This document shows, in pieces, positions 20,540 to 31,709 of a stretch of 64,000 bases of DNA (positions are counted from its first letter, which is position 1; each line of letters opens with the position of its first letter). The stretch is from Fremontodendron californicum (taxonomy: Eukaryota > Streptophyta > Magnoliopsida > Malvales > Malvaceae). Below the pieces are notes generated by a model, which was not told the origin of the DNA, made no database searches, and saw nothing but the letters and a program-made list of their open reading frames with translations. The stretch lies in NCBI GenBank assembly GCA_030761205.1, contig JAULJL010000033.1:6393501-6457500 (forward strand), in the 5' to 3' direction. A program made the position numbers and the translations under genes.

Positions 20540-20790
20540 AAATTATACTTAATTTAAGGTTTGGTTATTTCCGGTTCAGATCATTTCGGGTTCGGGTCAT
20601 TTCAGGCTCGGGTTATTTTAGGTCCGGATCGTTTCGGGTTCGGATCATTTCGAGTTTGGGTTGTTTTCGATTTCGGGTTTGGCGGATTTGGATTGTTGAC
20701 TTTTTATGGTCAAATTGGATTGGATCGGGTTCGGATTCGTATCAGTTTGGTTGATTTTTCGGTTCGAATCAGAATTGACAGATCTAATTA
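20540..20790 (+). repeat. Degenerate GGGTTCGGGTCATTTC minisatellite, arm of an inverted repeat pair
   Basis: Short degenerate units of the type TCATTTCGGGTTCGGG are tandemly arranged. Together with the adjoining AT-rich sequence, the block is the reverse complement of about 26480-26660 on the other side of the FKBP gene. A third block is at 27690-27930. Such blocks usually mark ends of a transposon family that I cannot name. The ORF across it is low-complexity. Confidence 0.65.
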
Positions 20791-20870
20791 TGACACATAA
20801 AAGTACATAAACGTAATACCAATACACAAATTTCCAGATCGACTTATAGTCAATCATTTTAGTTTTATTA

Positions 20871-20894
20871 GATATATATATATATATATATATA
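20871..20894. repeat. (TA)n microsatellite
   Basis: About 12 perfect AT dinucleotides. The flanking 20895-21322 is AT-rich with nothing recognisable. Confidence 0.9.
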
Positions 20895-21322
20895 ATTCAT
20901 GGTTATGTGTTAAGATTATAATTTTGGATTTTTGTGGATATGGATGTTTGTCTATGTTTTGAAGTGTGTACACTATTTATTTATTTTTTGCATTGGTTCC
21001 TTTGGGCAACTTTATTTCTTCATCGTTCTTGTTCATAATTTTTTTTATGATAGTTCATTTCCAATTGTGACTTCAAAATTTTAATCTTTTTCATTCGTAA
21101 ATTTTTGAATTTATTTCAAATTCATCTATCAATCAATGCTCCGTTAGAATTTGAATGAAATATGGATGAAACTTGTGGCGTGTATGTGTATATTCATCAA
21201 ATTTACATATCCGTGAACATTAATGGATAGATTTGGAATATATTCAAAAGGTTATCCATAAAAAATATTAAGTTTTTTTAGATAAAGTATGAAACTAAAA
21301 CATTATAAAATAAAATAAAAAA

Positions 21323-21512
21323 CACTACAAGAGACGGGGCACAATTTGAAATTTATGGCAAATACTCTATTTCTGTTGCTAAAAAATTAAAAATCCATCA
21401 TTAAAAATATTAACTTTTTTTAACGAAATTTTGTCAAAAATAATAATGTATTTCTAACGAAATGATTCTGTCGAAAATATTTCTGTTGTTAAAAACACTT
21501 CCTCTTGTAGTG
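21323..21512. mobile_element. Mini-CACTA (En/Spm-type) element, 190 bp
   Basis: It starts CACTACAAGAGAC and ends CCTCTTGTAGTG, so the terminal inverted repeat is CACTACAAGAG. It is flanked by AAA on both sides, consistent with the 3-bp target duplication of CACTA elements. Internal CTGTTGCTAAAAA-like repeats resemble CACTA subterminal repeats. There is no coding capacity. Confidence 0.85.
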
Positions 21513-21589
21513 AAAAGTCAAAAATTAATGATGCAATCTATTAAGAATTCAAGATTTGATTAAAATTTTTCCAAAAACGTTTAGCATTA

Positions 21590-21723
21590 AAAGTGTGTTT
21601 GGTTGAGTGAAAAAGTGAAAGAATGGAAAGAGAAGAGTGAAAAAATAGAAAGAAAATAAATTGTGTGTTTAGTAGGAAAGAAAAGTAAGAGAAAACAAAA
21701 TAGAAAAGAACAAATCACTCCAA

Positions 21724-21768
<45 letters not shown>

Positions 21769-22070
21769 GAAAAGAAAATGAGAGTGGTGTGAGTTAAATA
21801 TGTATATTTACAAAATTATCCATCATTTTTTAAATTTTATATTTTCATCTTAACTTACAAAAATATTATAATAAAATAATATAATTTCTTTTTCAATTCT
21901 ATCAAGTATTGAGTAGAAAGAAAATTATTTTTTCTTTTCACTTTTTCATTTTTTCTACCAAGTACACCCATAGAAAAATATATATATATATATTTTTTAT
22001 CCTCCCATTTTTCTTCTTTTTCAATTTTTCATTTTTTCAATTTTTTTTTCACCCTACCAAACAAAACCTA
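21590..22070. mobile_element. Fold-back MITE-like element
   Basis: The left end, GTGTGTTTGGTTGAGTGAAA, is complementary to right-hand segments near 21935-21970 and 22043-22070 (TTCACCCTACCAAACAAAAC). These give nested inverted repeats around an A run at about 21728-21766. The exact termini and target duplication are not resolved. ORFs here are artefacts of the T-rich arms. Confidence 0.5.
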
Positions 22071-22700
22071 AAAGCCTTATTAAGCTCTTCCATTGGTTTA
22101 AGCAAAACCAATAGAAATTTGACCCCAAATCACAACAAAAATCAAAATTTTGTCCTAGGTCCAATTTTTCTGCTTTAATTTTTTTTTTTTTTTCAATCCT
22201 CTGCTGAAATATATGTTACAGTAAATCTAACAATTCATGTATTTATATTATGATTATTTATTTTCTCATATCACAATCATGTTTAAAAATATTTTATATT
22301 TATATAAATTTTGACATGTTAATAATTTGTATTAAATAGATTTTGAAATGTTCATATACTCATGTCATATCCGTGTTTTAGTTATTTTTTCGTGTCGATA
22401 TCCAATATTACCATGTCTAATTGACAATAAATAATAGGCATGAATAGATATTTTTTCAGCCATGAAAACAAAAAAAAAAAAAAAAAAAGAGATTTTAATT
22501 ACTGCATAAAGCCAATGCTACATATTTTCACTTCTAACCTTTCTAAGCAACATATATTATAAAATCCCAAGTCCAAAAGTTAAACTCTCAGTTGCAAGTA
22601 TCTCAAAGGTCATTACTAAACACTTGTATTTGTTAGAAGATGAATTAAGGCAACAGCTTTAGCAAGGCCTAAACAAAAGTGGTGCAGCCAAGCCAACCAA
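22071..22700. other. Intergenic region with a diverged AT-rich repeat, then FKBP 3' flank
   Basis: About 22243-22440 is a diverged relative of the duplicated repeat at 63351-63835 (shared core TTTATATAAATTTTGACA). A poly(A) run lies at about 22470-22487. The last 100 bases before 22701 probably belong to the FKBP 3' UTR. No clear polyadenylation signal was assigned. Confidence 0.5.
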
Positions 22701-25700
22701 TCACTTGACTTTAACCAATTCAACATCAAAAACCAGCCAGGAGTTGGGTGGAATATTCTCAATACTTACTTCATTTGTATAACTGCAAAACAAACCCAAG
22801 ATACATCATGGATCATGGAGGGATCAGAAGAGCTGGAGTAGTAGACCTAGAGATATAGAAGAAATGAGCTTGGACTACTATTTAACAAAATTGAATTGCA
22901 TACCTCACCGAAGGCGGAACAGTGAGTCTACGTTTGCCACCAACTCGCATGCCTAGGAATCATGATTAGTTAAACTCATGAGAAACATAATTCTAGCTAG
23001 GACAATTGACATTCAATTCGTTAATGGATAAACAACTTCCGAAAACAAAAGAAAAGTTCATACCATCAAGGCCAACATTCCATAGCTCTTGAACTTTTTC
23101 CCCACCTGTAAAAGCAACATAGTTAAAAGTCTAACATAAAAGTGTTTAAAAATCAAATGCATGCAATTTGCAAAGAACAACATTTCAATCAAATACTTGC
23201 CCACTGTCACCAGTCTCCCTAGAATGTAGAATGTGTCATTTGTTCTTACAAAACAATATAATATGATATGAAATTGAATATAAACACTTCTATGAATTAT
23301 TGCAAAGCATGATTTATAAAGATGCTACCTAGACGAAACTTCAACTGAGCTTTGCCAGCACTTGAATCAAATACTTGCCCACTCTCCTTCAACTTTCCAG
23401 TGTAATGGACACGAACCTGACACCAAGAAAATTTCGTAAATAATTTCCTTTAGTTTCGCGTGGCAGAACTTGCAATAAAAGTGCTCATTACAAGAATACG
23501 AGTACTGATCCGTTTAAGTCAAATGAAACCCACACAAAGAAAATTCAGAATATCATTAAAAAAATATGACAGAATAGAAAATCAAGACTACATGCCTTTT
23601 TACCAAGAGAAGCTATTTTTCCATGTGGTTTCCCCATTTCTAACTCTTCAATGATAATTCCATTTGACAGCTGAATTGCCTTGTCATTAGCATTCTTGGC
23701 CTCCATTTCCACAACAGATATCTTCTTTTCATGGGCTGGTAAGACAGGTGGTTCCATCTTCATAGCATCCCCATTCTCCTTATTCTTACACCTTTTCTTC
23801 TTTTTCCTCTTCCTAGATTAATTTTAAGAAAGAAAAGTGAACAGTATCACTGTTAAAACTTCAACAAATAGCAAATGGAAAAGATTTGCAATTACAGGAT
23901 TAGAACAAGAAAACAATGTCATGTGGTAGCAAAGTCAACTCATGCATCCAGGAGAGATGTACCATGGATAGGAAATGAGAAAACATTGCTACTGCAGTAT
24001 GGACATTCACAAGTCATTAAGTCAAAAGGATGAACACTTACTTATCATTAACTTGCTTTTGAGTTTCATTATCCTCCAGATATACATCCTCGGTTACAGA
24101 ATCCAAATTTGAACCACTTTTCTTGCCTTCATCCTCTTTGGTAACATTGTCTTTGAGTGTTTTCTCTTCTACATGTTCTTTTCTTTTCCTCTTTAGCTTT
24201 GCTCCATCTTCAAGACCCACTCGACTGGAAGCCAGCAAGAGATCATCATATTTACATTCCCTGCAGTAACATATCAGTTAGCAGTTGTTACTTACAAGAA
24301 CAATTGCTTGCAAAGAATACAACAAAGAAGTAGACAAGCATGGAAGCACAAATTTCATTGAGCACATAAATCTTTAAAGAAATAATATCACGCACTCATT
24401 ACTGGTCAGCTTCTGGTTTTGGTCATTTTCCTCCAATACCACTTTTCCAATCATACCATGATCAGCTTCCAAAAATCTTTCCTCCTTTGCCAACTCTTCT
24501 TTTTGCTTCTTTGACATTAAAGCATTATCAACACCAAGCACATCCTTTTGTTTTTCTCCATTCCTAATGCCTGATTTACTGTTAAGCCAATAAGAATTAA
24601 CAAAAGTCAAACACAATCAAGTGTAAGCGAGAAATGATGATTAATGAAGCAAACAACCATAAGTTAAACAGATGATAGATGGCACCCCCCAGGGTCCTCT
24701 TCTCAATATAGTTAGTTTAGCCATTGCATTGTATTTCTTTATTGTTTGATAGGCTTATCTGTTTCTATTAAGTAATACAGCAATCCTACCTTTCAGGCTG
24801 AACACCTATTGCAGCATTAGTCCCTTCTAACATGGTAGCATTATCTTCAGTCTCATTGCCTTTAAGGTTATCCGTTTCCTTCCTAGCTTTTTCCTCCACA
24901 TCAACTCTTCCAACATTTGATGCACGTTTTGCCCGTGACAGAGAGGAAATAGGCAATGTATCTTCAATTTCACTGTCCAATACTTCCACAGCAGCAACAG
25001 GACTGGTGAAATATTTTTGCTGAGAATTGTCATCATTTTCAGATTCACTGATGAGATACTTCTTCCTAAGCCTTCTACGCTTTCGTTTGCCATCCTTAGA
25101 TTTCTTTAAGTCCAACATTTCTTCATTTGCTGAAGTCAGACCCAACAGAATCATTTAAATTAGAAAAAACCTACAAATTTATATTTCACCAAAACTAAAA
25201 CTAAAGATGCTTGTCACCTAAAAACCAAAAGCTAACCTTAATATACAGATTTGGACATGTAAAACAAGTTTTCTGTGCAATATCATTTTCGGGAAACTAC
25301 TTACAATGATAAAACTAGATTTTAAAAAAAAAAAAAAAAGAGAGAAAATGCAAAGCATTTAAAGGGGTGAGGTGAGACATACATCCTGATCCAGCAGAAG
25401 ATTCTGGAGAAGATGGGAAGACTTGTGGATCATCATCATCATTGATAAAACTACCACCATAATCGCTTTCTTCAACATTCTCTGATCTTTCTGTTTCTGT
25501 CTCAGCAATATCTTCTCCATAGGATTCTCTAAGCAACATAGTTAATGGAAACAGTAGGAAAGAAACCAATAATAGGAAGTAAATTCGAAACTTAAAAATC
25601 AAAAGGATACGATTCATCATTATGATGATTAAGGGAGGAAGTGGACGGATAGTAACCAGTAAGGTGAACAGTTCGAGGGCCAATAACAGAGAAGACGACT

Positions 25701-26131
25701 TCATCAGATTCCTCAAATTCCAAATTGAGTTGACAACACTCGGCCTTATCAGGAAACAAACAGCATACAAATACTGGCCTCTTATTTCCCACATTACATT
25801 GAACTATGCTTTTCTTTACTCCATTACCCATTCCTAATGTCGCCTGACAAAACATATTTATGTATATAGGATTTTAATTTCCTCATCAGATAATGAAAAT
25901 CGACCATTAACAACCCAACAAAGAAAAAAAGGGAAACCTTATCGATATTACCTGGGAAAGATGAAGCCTTCCGTTGAGAGGTGCATGAGTGAAGGGTCTT
26001 CCAGGTTTCACTTCGGTTCCTGCAAAATATTAACCATATTTCTTTTGTGAAGAAAAAGAAAAGAAAAGAAATATTCATTTGCAGACTGCAAAATAATAGA
26101 AGGGAGAAAGCAACCGACCCCAGAAAGCCAT
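22701..26131 (-). CDS. FKBP53: Nucleoplasmin-like FKBP-type peptidyl-prolyl isomerase (FKBP53/FKBP43-like), 12 exons
   Basis: I assembled 12 exons on the - strand: 26131-26119, 26019-25952, 25843-25611, 25528-25383, 25129-24790, 24578-24396, 24260-24042, 23812-23596, 23416-23329, 23105-23064, 22952-22904 and 22782-22701. They give one 559-aa frame. Residues 1-100 (MAFWGTEVKPG, QATLGMGNG, IVQCNVGNK, LNLEFEE, HLTGYY) match the plant FKBP nucleoplasmin-like domain. Residues 105-150 are acidic. Lys-rich stretches follow, with KKRKKKKR at 401-408 as a likely nucleolar signal. The FKBP domain fills about 452-559 (VHYTGKL, VFDSS, ELWNVG, IPPNSWLVFDVEL). Arabidopsis FKBP53 is a nuclear histone chaperone and isomerase; a similar role here is by homology. 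All introns are GT-AG except intron 8, which is GC-AG (AAG/GCATGT). The segment equivalent to GYG near the pocket reads SYT, so isomerase activity may be reduced. Start and TATA spacing fit. Confidence 0.88.
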
Positions 26132-26202
26132 TGAAGAGTGAAGAGAATAGAGATGATTTTTAAGATTTCGATTAGAAGTAAAAAGAAGAATTGGTAAACC
26201 CT

Positions 26203-26210
26203 TATTTATA
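26203..26210 (-). promoter_or_regulatory. Candidate TATA box of the FKBP gene
   Basis: TATAAATA on the - strand lies about 70 bp upstream of the ATG at 26131. This would place the transcription start near 26175 and give a 5' UTR of about 45 nt. The assignment rests on motif and position only. Confidence 0.5.
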
Positions 26211-26382
26211 TTGTAAGTTGCGAGGGAAACTGAGGGTTTCGAAGCGTCTCTGCCGCCGCTCTGATCTTCTTAATGCTCTTTTAAGTCCCAAAAAAAAAAT
26301 TACATTTACTGTTTTCTTTTTGTTTTTAATAATGACAATTACAAAAGAGAAGGAGCGGCAAAATCCAAAAAAGGGAGGGAAA

Positions 26383-26384
<2 letters not shown>

Positions 26385-26414
<30 letters not shown>
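26385..26414. repeat. (TA)n microsatellite
   Basis: About 15 perfect AT dinucleotides upstream of the FKBP promoter region. Confidence 0.9.
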
Positions 26415-26416
<2 letters not shown>

Positions 26417-27950
26417 GCTTTCCTAAACCTAATTCTGATATGAATTCAAAAAATTCAATCGGTTCATCCGAATTTAAATTTGATTTAACTCAATTTGATC
26501 CCAAACTCAATCCAACTCAAAACCAAAAATGATCCGAACACGAAATGATCTAAATTCAAATTGATCTAAACTCGAATTGACCTGAACAATTAACCCGAAC
26601 TCACATAAACTTAAATTAAGTATAATTTTATTTTAAAAATATTAATTTAATAAAAATAATAATTATAATATAAATTATTAATTTATTTTAATTTTATAAC
26701 TTGTATTAATATAATATAGTAATTATCATGCAGTCAATGACCGTAAAAAATTTGAAAATAAAAAAAAAATTGATATTATTATATATAGTGTTAAGATATT
26801 AGGAATTAAAATTTTAATCAGTTAGTTATAAATCAATCTTAATATATTTATTTTAAATCAAGCCTTTTTATTGAATAAATAGTAAGTTTGTTATATTATT
26901 ATCATAATAACCTTTTTAAATTAATTGTTCAATAACTAAATAGTCTTTTAAATATATAATAATCTCTTAAATAAATAATAAAATGTTATATCAATTATGA
27001 TAATTTTATAATAAGATTTAAAATAAATTATATATTTTAATTATCATGGATATACTTATGATAATGTCATAACATTTTTTATTGTTATACATATTATTTA
27101 AAATAAAGGTATTATTTTTATTTTAAAAGTATAATTCATTCTCATGTAATTTAAAATAAAGTACATAAAATAGGTTGTTATTAATGATATATATGTATTT
27201 TATCATAATGATTTGTACGCTATATTATAATAATATCTTATCATGTAATTTAAATCAAATTATATAATATTTTATCATTATGCATGTTATTTTAGGGTAA
27301 ATGTGTTGTTTTTATTCTTAAGTTTTATCATGTAATTTTTCTAAGAATATATAAAATAGGTCATTAATATATGTATTATATTATAATGATTTGCACATTG
27401 CGTTATAACAATACATTTACAAATTAATATGTAAATGGAATGTGTTAACCATTTCAAGTATACAATAATACTCCTTTAAGTAAAACAAATACTCGAATTT
27501 GAAAAATTATCGGATTATGCTCAAATCCAAAAAAATCGAGTTAGATAGATTTTTATCTTTAAATTAAAAATTACAATGTCTATATTTATTTTTAAATATT
27601 ATTTATTACTTATTTTTTATATTTCAATAAAATTCTAATTAAATCTGACTCGATCAAATAATTTGTTTCAGCTTTATCTGATTTGATTTTAAAATTAAAA
27701 AATTGAACCCGAATAACTCGATTGTCAATCCAGAATGATACGAACCCTAAAGAACCTAAACCCGAACAACCCGAGTGTCAAACCCGATAAATCGAATCCA
27801 AAATGATCCAAATCTGAAATAACCCAAATCCCAAATGATACGAACTCGAAGTGATCCAATCTAAAAAATTTAAAATTTAAATTGACCAAACCTAAATTAA
27901 TCCGACCCGAATCCAACCTAACCTGCTCAATTGAGCTTCCCTAAAACCCC
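26415..27950. repeat. AT-rich repeat element bounded by CGAAATGATC-type minisatellites
   Basis: The left block (about 26430-26620) and right block (27690-27930) contain degenerate ACCCGAA/ATGATCC units. Between them is about 1 kb of extremely AT-rich non-coding DNA. The left block and adjoining AT sequence match the reverse complement of 20520-20790. It looks like a non-autonomous transposon, but I could not define termini or a target duplication. Confidence 0.5.
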
Positions 27951-28882
27951 GCAGATTTTTTTTAATCCGAAAATCGTAGATAATAATATATTATCAGTGA
28001 AATGCAGTTTTTCACTATTCTCAGTATCGGTATATGCTAATGAAATCCATTGAGTTGGGTCATTTCACATAGACAAACTTTGTTTATAAGATTTGAAGCA
28101 TATATTCTAACAAAGTAAATAAGAAGAACAAGAAATATTTAATCATATCTATTTCTTCCAATTCAAACGAAATGGCATGATTCAAGAGACACATGTAAAG
28201 TTGAAAGGGGAAAATTTTAAGATTTTGTGTTTTTTTTTTTTTTCCTATTTCATTCTTCATATTTGAGCTTAGTTGAATAGTAAGCTAAGCATATAATCCA
28301 CGTAAACTTATTTATACCTGCAACATATAAATAAGCAAAATAAATTCATATAAGTCATCCACTAAAGTTCCATTTATTAACATTAGTATCCACAAAAGCT
28401 CCATCTGTAAAGGTCGCTAAAAAAGCATAACCATAAAGTATTTTCCTACATTCACATTACTAATATAGAAGTATAAAATGTGTGAAAATAGTTATAAACT
28501 TCACCACAGGTCAAATAACAATTATTTGACAGCTATTGTGTAACAACAAGCAAAAAGTGATTCCACCTTATACTCCATGACTTTGCTAGTAGTCCATCAA
28601 CTCTATCCTAGTTGATGCTAGTATTTACACACAAAAATTTGTGTTCCATTATTTTTACAAAACAAGCTGCCACTCGAAACCGTCATCTTCACCTACAAAT
28701 CTTTGGATTCAAAGTTAAAGGAGAATTTATATACATTACAATTTAAATAAACGTAATAAAGAGACAATCGCAATTTAAAAACACTCTAGTTTTCTTAATT
28801 AAATAATTAAAATTTGAACAGCAACCTAAATAATCAATTTTAAGGCTTAATCCTATAAATTCCACAATCATTAATAACAATT
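27951..28882. other. AT-rich intergenic DNA, nothing recognised
   Basis: No ORF of note, RNA gene or repeat was seen. Confidence 0.5.
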
Positions 28883-29540
28883 TTGAACCGCCAGCGAAGG
28901 CCCCATACCAAATGTCACCCCAAAGTTGGAGGAACTACGGAGACAGTTAAAGGAATTTATAGATGTTGGCTACATCAGGCCATCTAAAGCTTCGTATGGC
29001 GCATCGGTTTTGTTTCAGAGTAAGCAGAATGGGTCCTTACGATTGTGCATAGACTACCGGGAATTCAACAAGCTCACTGTGAAGAACAAGTACCCCATCC
29101 CACTCATTGCATACTTATTTGATCAGTTGCATACTTGTTTGATCAATTTGGAGATGCGAGATGGTTCACCAAGCTAGACTTGATATCGGGATATTATCAG
29201 GTGAGGATAGCCGAGACATGAGTGACTCACTATGACTCGTATGAGTTTCTTGTGATGCCCTTCGGCCTTACAAATGCTCCAGCAACATTTTGCACACTCA
29301 TGAACAAGGTACTTCAACTTTTCCTTAATCACTTTGTGATTTTTTATCCTGACGATATTGTGATCTATAGTCAAACAGCATGTCGAGTACTTGCGAGAAG
29401 TGTTCCAAATCTTGTGGGAGAATGAGTTGTACGTGAAAAGGGAGATGCTCATTTGCTCAATGTGAGGTGCCATTTCTAGGTCACATTATAGGAGATGGCA
29501 AGATCTGAATGGAGGGGAACAAATTCGGGCTCATATTAGA
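28883..29540 (+). pseudogene. Isolated Ty3/gypsy reverse transcriptase fragment of chromovirus type
   Basis: Translation gives LEELRRQLKEFIDVGYIRPS, then LRLCIDYREFNKLTVKN and YPIPLI in one frame. After frame changes come TKLDLISGYYQVRIAE, MPFGLTNAPATFC and FYPDDIVIYS, then a decayed GHIIGDGK. The catalytic box usually reads YLDD; here it is YPDD. No LTR, gag or integrase adjoins it. It belongs to a different lineage from elements A-D. Confidence 0.85.
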
Positions 29541-29875
29541 TTGGAGTAAAAGTAGCTTTTTTGTAATTTCATCAAACTTCAAGGGTATTGTGGACCAAAA
29601 TATTAATTTATGAAAGGTATAAAAGTTTTAAAATAAACATTTCACTCGAAATATAAGAATACCTCATAGAGAGAGGTGGGTTTATGATTATCTCCTATAT
29701 TATCGAATCTTTACAGGTTCGACATATTACATTCTCTTCCGACAGGGTGTCAGAAGAACCACACATCGACTTGCGCAAAAATATCCTCAACATTTTGGAC
29801 AATAATATTTTTTTATTCAATGAACAAAACGTCGCTAAAAGTAATCTAGCTCAATTGGCTAATATTTGTGGACGC
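29541..29875. other. Unassigned sequence with a short ORF
   Basis: An ORF at 29684-29923 (+, 79 aa, containing HIDLRKNILNILDNNIFLF) resembles nothing I recognise. Its end runs into the 56-bp duplication. It may be a gene fragment. Confidence 0.35.
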
Positions 29876-29987
29876 ATTGCTGCTATCAAGGATATGTTGG
29901 ATATGGAAAGTCAGCACAGCTGAAGAAGAGGATTGCTGCTATCAAGGATATGTTGGATATGGAAAGTCAGCACAGCTGAAGAAGAGG
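29876..29987. repeat. Perfect or near-perfect 56-bp tandem duplication
   Basis: The segment beginning ATTGCTGCTATCAAGGATAT and ending near CACAGCTGAAGAAGAGG occurs twice back to back (29876-29931 and 29932-29987). This implies a recent slippage or repair event. Confidence 0.9.
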
Positions 29988-30000
29988 AAAACCCAACAAA

Positions 30001-30894
30001 CAATGGCGGATCATACAAGGAGCCAGGGGAGCCTTGGCTCCCCCAAAATTTTTGAAATCTCCTACTATAAATATGTATTTATATTAAATACATTTAAATT
30101 GACCCCTTTAAATTAAAATTTTTATTTTTATTTTTTTTAATTTTATGCATTGACAAAATGAGTTAAAATAATATTATTGTTTATCTATTTATTTAATCCA
30201 CCAATCATTATTTACAAAGACTTAAGATTAATAAGCTTATCACAGCCAACAAGCTCTTGGCTGAGTGGCCAAGAGTCTTGGGGGCATGAAGTCTTGGGTT
30301 CAAACCCAAGCAACCCCTCCCCTTACCCAATTATCAAAAAAAAAAAAAAAATAAGCTTATCACAAGTATTAAGTCACAATCATATAAATTTAAGAAAAAC
30401 CAAATTGATTTTCTAGCTTTCTCGATATAACTTTTCTTCTTATATATTTCAATCTATTCTATATCTTTGTAACCGTTTTCATTTTGCTTAATCATTTGAG
30501 TTACCACTTGTCAACCGTTTTTACAAAGTTAAAATTGTTGTTAAGAGTTTTTGTAAAAAAAATATATGTATATATATTATTATCTTTTTATGAATAATCT
30601 TAAACCTTTTGTGTTTGGTCAAAAAATAAGGACAGTTCTTTCTTAAATTCTGTTATAATACTATATAAATTGACTTGTCTTAGTCGTTTATGAAAAATTA
30701 TTTTTTTTACAAAGCTTGATACTTTCGTTTATTGAGATTTTATTATGAAAATTAAATTGATAATAGATTTGTAAATTTATGAATTACTAAAATTTATATA
30801 TTGTATTAGTATATTGTTTGCATGTATCAAATGAAAATAAAAAGATATAATTTTAATTGACCCCCTCAAAATCAAATGTCAAGATCCGCCACTG
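30001..30894. mobile_element. Non-autonomous hAT element with 8-bp target duplication
   Basis: The ends are CAATGGCGGATC... and ...GATCCGCCACTG, so the terminal inverted repeat is CA(A/G)TGGCGGATC. It is flanked by CCAACAAA at 29993-30000 and 30895-30902. The TIR and 8-bp duplication are typical of plant hAT elements. It is 894 bp with no transposase, and a SINE sits inside it. Confidence 0.92.
30245..30350 (+). mobile_element. tRNA-derived SINE nested in the hAT element
   Basis: The body is about 90 bp with an A-box-like TGGCTGAGTGGCCAAGAG and a B-box GGTTCAAACCC, followed by a poly(A) tail of about 16. It is flanked by the perfect 14-bp duplication ATAAGCTTATCACA (30231-30244 and 30351-30364). 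These are the hallmarks of a Pol III SINE inserted by target-primed reverse transcription. The perfect duplication suggests a recent insertion. Confidence 0.92.
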
Positions 30895-30902
30895 CCAACA
30901 AA

Positions 30903-31709
30903 GCTCGTGATTAGATATCTTGCTCAGTTTTGTTTGAAAAAGGAGCTGAGCTGACTCAATTGATATCTAGCTACGACTCTGGTTAGTTGCCAAGTTGGGC
31001 TTCTTTTGTTGGTGGCGTCCAAGACTGATCTTCAGCTCTCTCTGATCTTTTGTTGCCCGCATGTTTTTCATATTACATACAGTGTATGATCAGTACTAAT
31101 AAATAATATCTAGGAACAATTGGTACAGTTGTGTTGGTAGATTGCACGTATTTAGACACTTATAATTTTCTGGTAAATCATTGATCCGATTTGTAAATAG
31201 CATTCAGACAAATTTATTCTTCTCAGAGAAGATTTTGCTTCTAGCAACTTAGAGAACATCTTATCAGGATCGATCCATTGTAACATATATAGATACCTTC
31301 ACAAAGAAATTATGTATGAGAACAATTTTATAGTTGCATTATTCAAACACTTCAAAGGGTTTTTTTAGACAAAAAAAAGAAAAGAAATAGATGGACTGGG
31401 AGAAATGAGTTGTAAAAGAGTGTAGTAAAAACTAAAGAAGTAAATGCTGGTTAAGAGCCACCATTATACTGTTCCTATATTTTTTTTTTTTTTTTATAAA
31501 AAAAAAACACAAACATAATTAATTTGTTTTCTGCTTTAAATTTGCTTCTCTCTCTTTGACCACTTTGTTTTCTAATCATATATTTTAAGGGGAAAAATTG
31601 ATGGAAACCACAAAGCCAGAAAGTCTCAATGCCTTGTCAATTTCCTTTATTTAAGAATTTTTATTTAATTTGTTCTAAACTAAAAATCAAAAAATATATA
31701 CATTATGTA
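30903..31709. other. Intergenic DNA before element C, nothing recognised
   Basis: AT-rich with short T and A runs (about 31480-31508). No gene or repeat structure was seen. 31705-31709 (ATGTA) is the probable left target duplication of element C. Confidence 0.5.

Noticed and set aside
20561..20800. 79-aa ORF rich in GFGSF repeats
   Set aside because: Low-complexity translation of the GGGTTCGG minisatellite.
21909..22178. Phe-rich 89-aa ORF
   Set aside because: T-rich arm of the fold-back element; low complexity.
23590..23595. GT donor for FKBP exon 8
   Set aside because: It would shift the frame at the exon 8/9 junction; the GC donor five bases upstream in the transcript keeps the conserved domain.
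30245..30320. A functional tRNA gene
   Set aside because: The A- and B-box are tRNA-like, but there is a poly(A) tail and a 14-bp target duplication, so it is a SINE.
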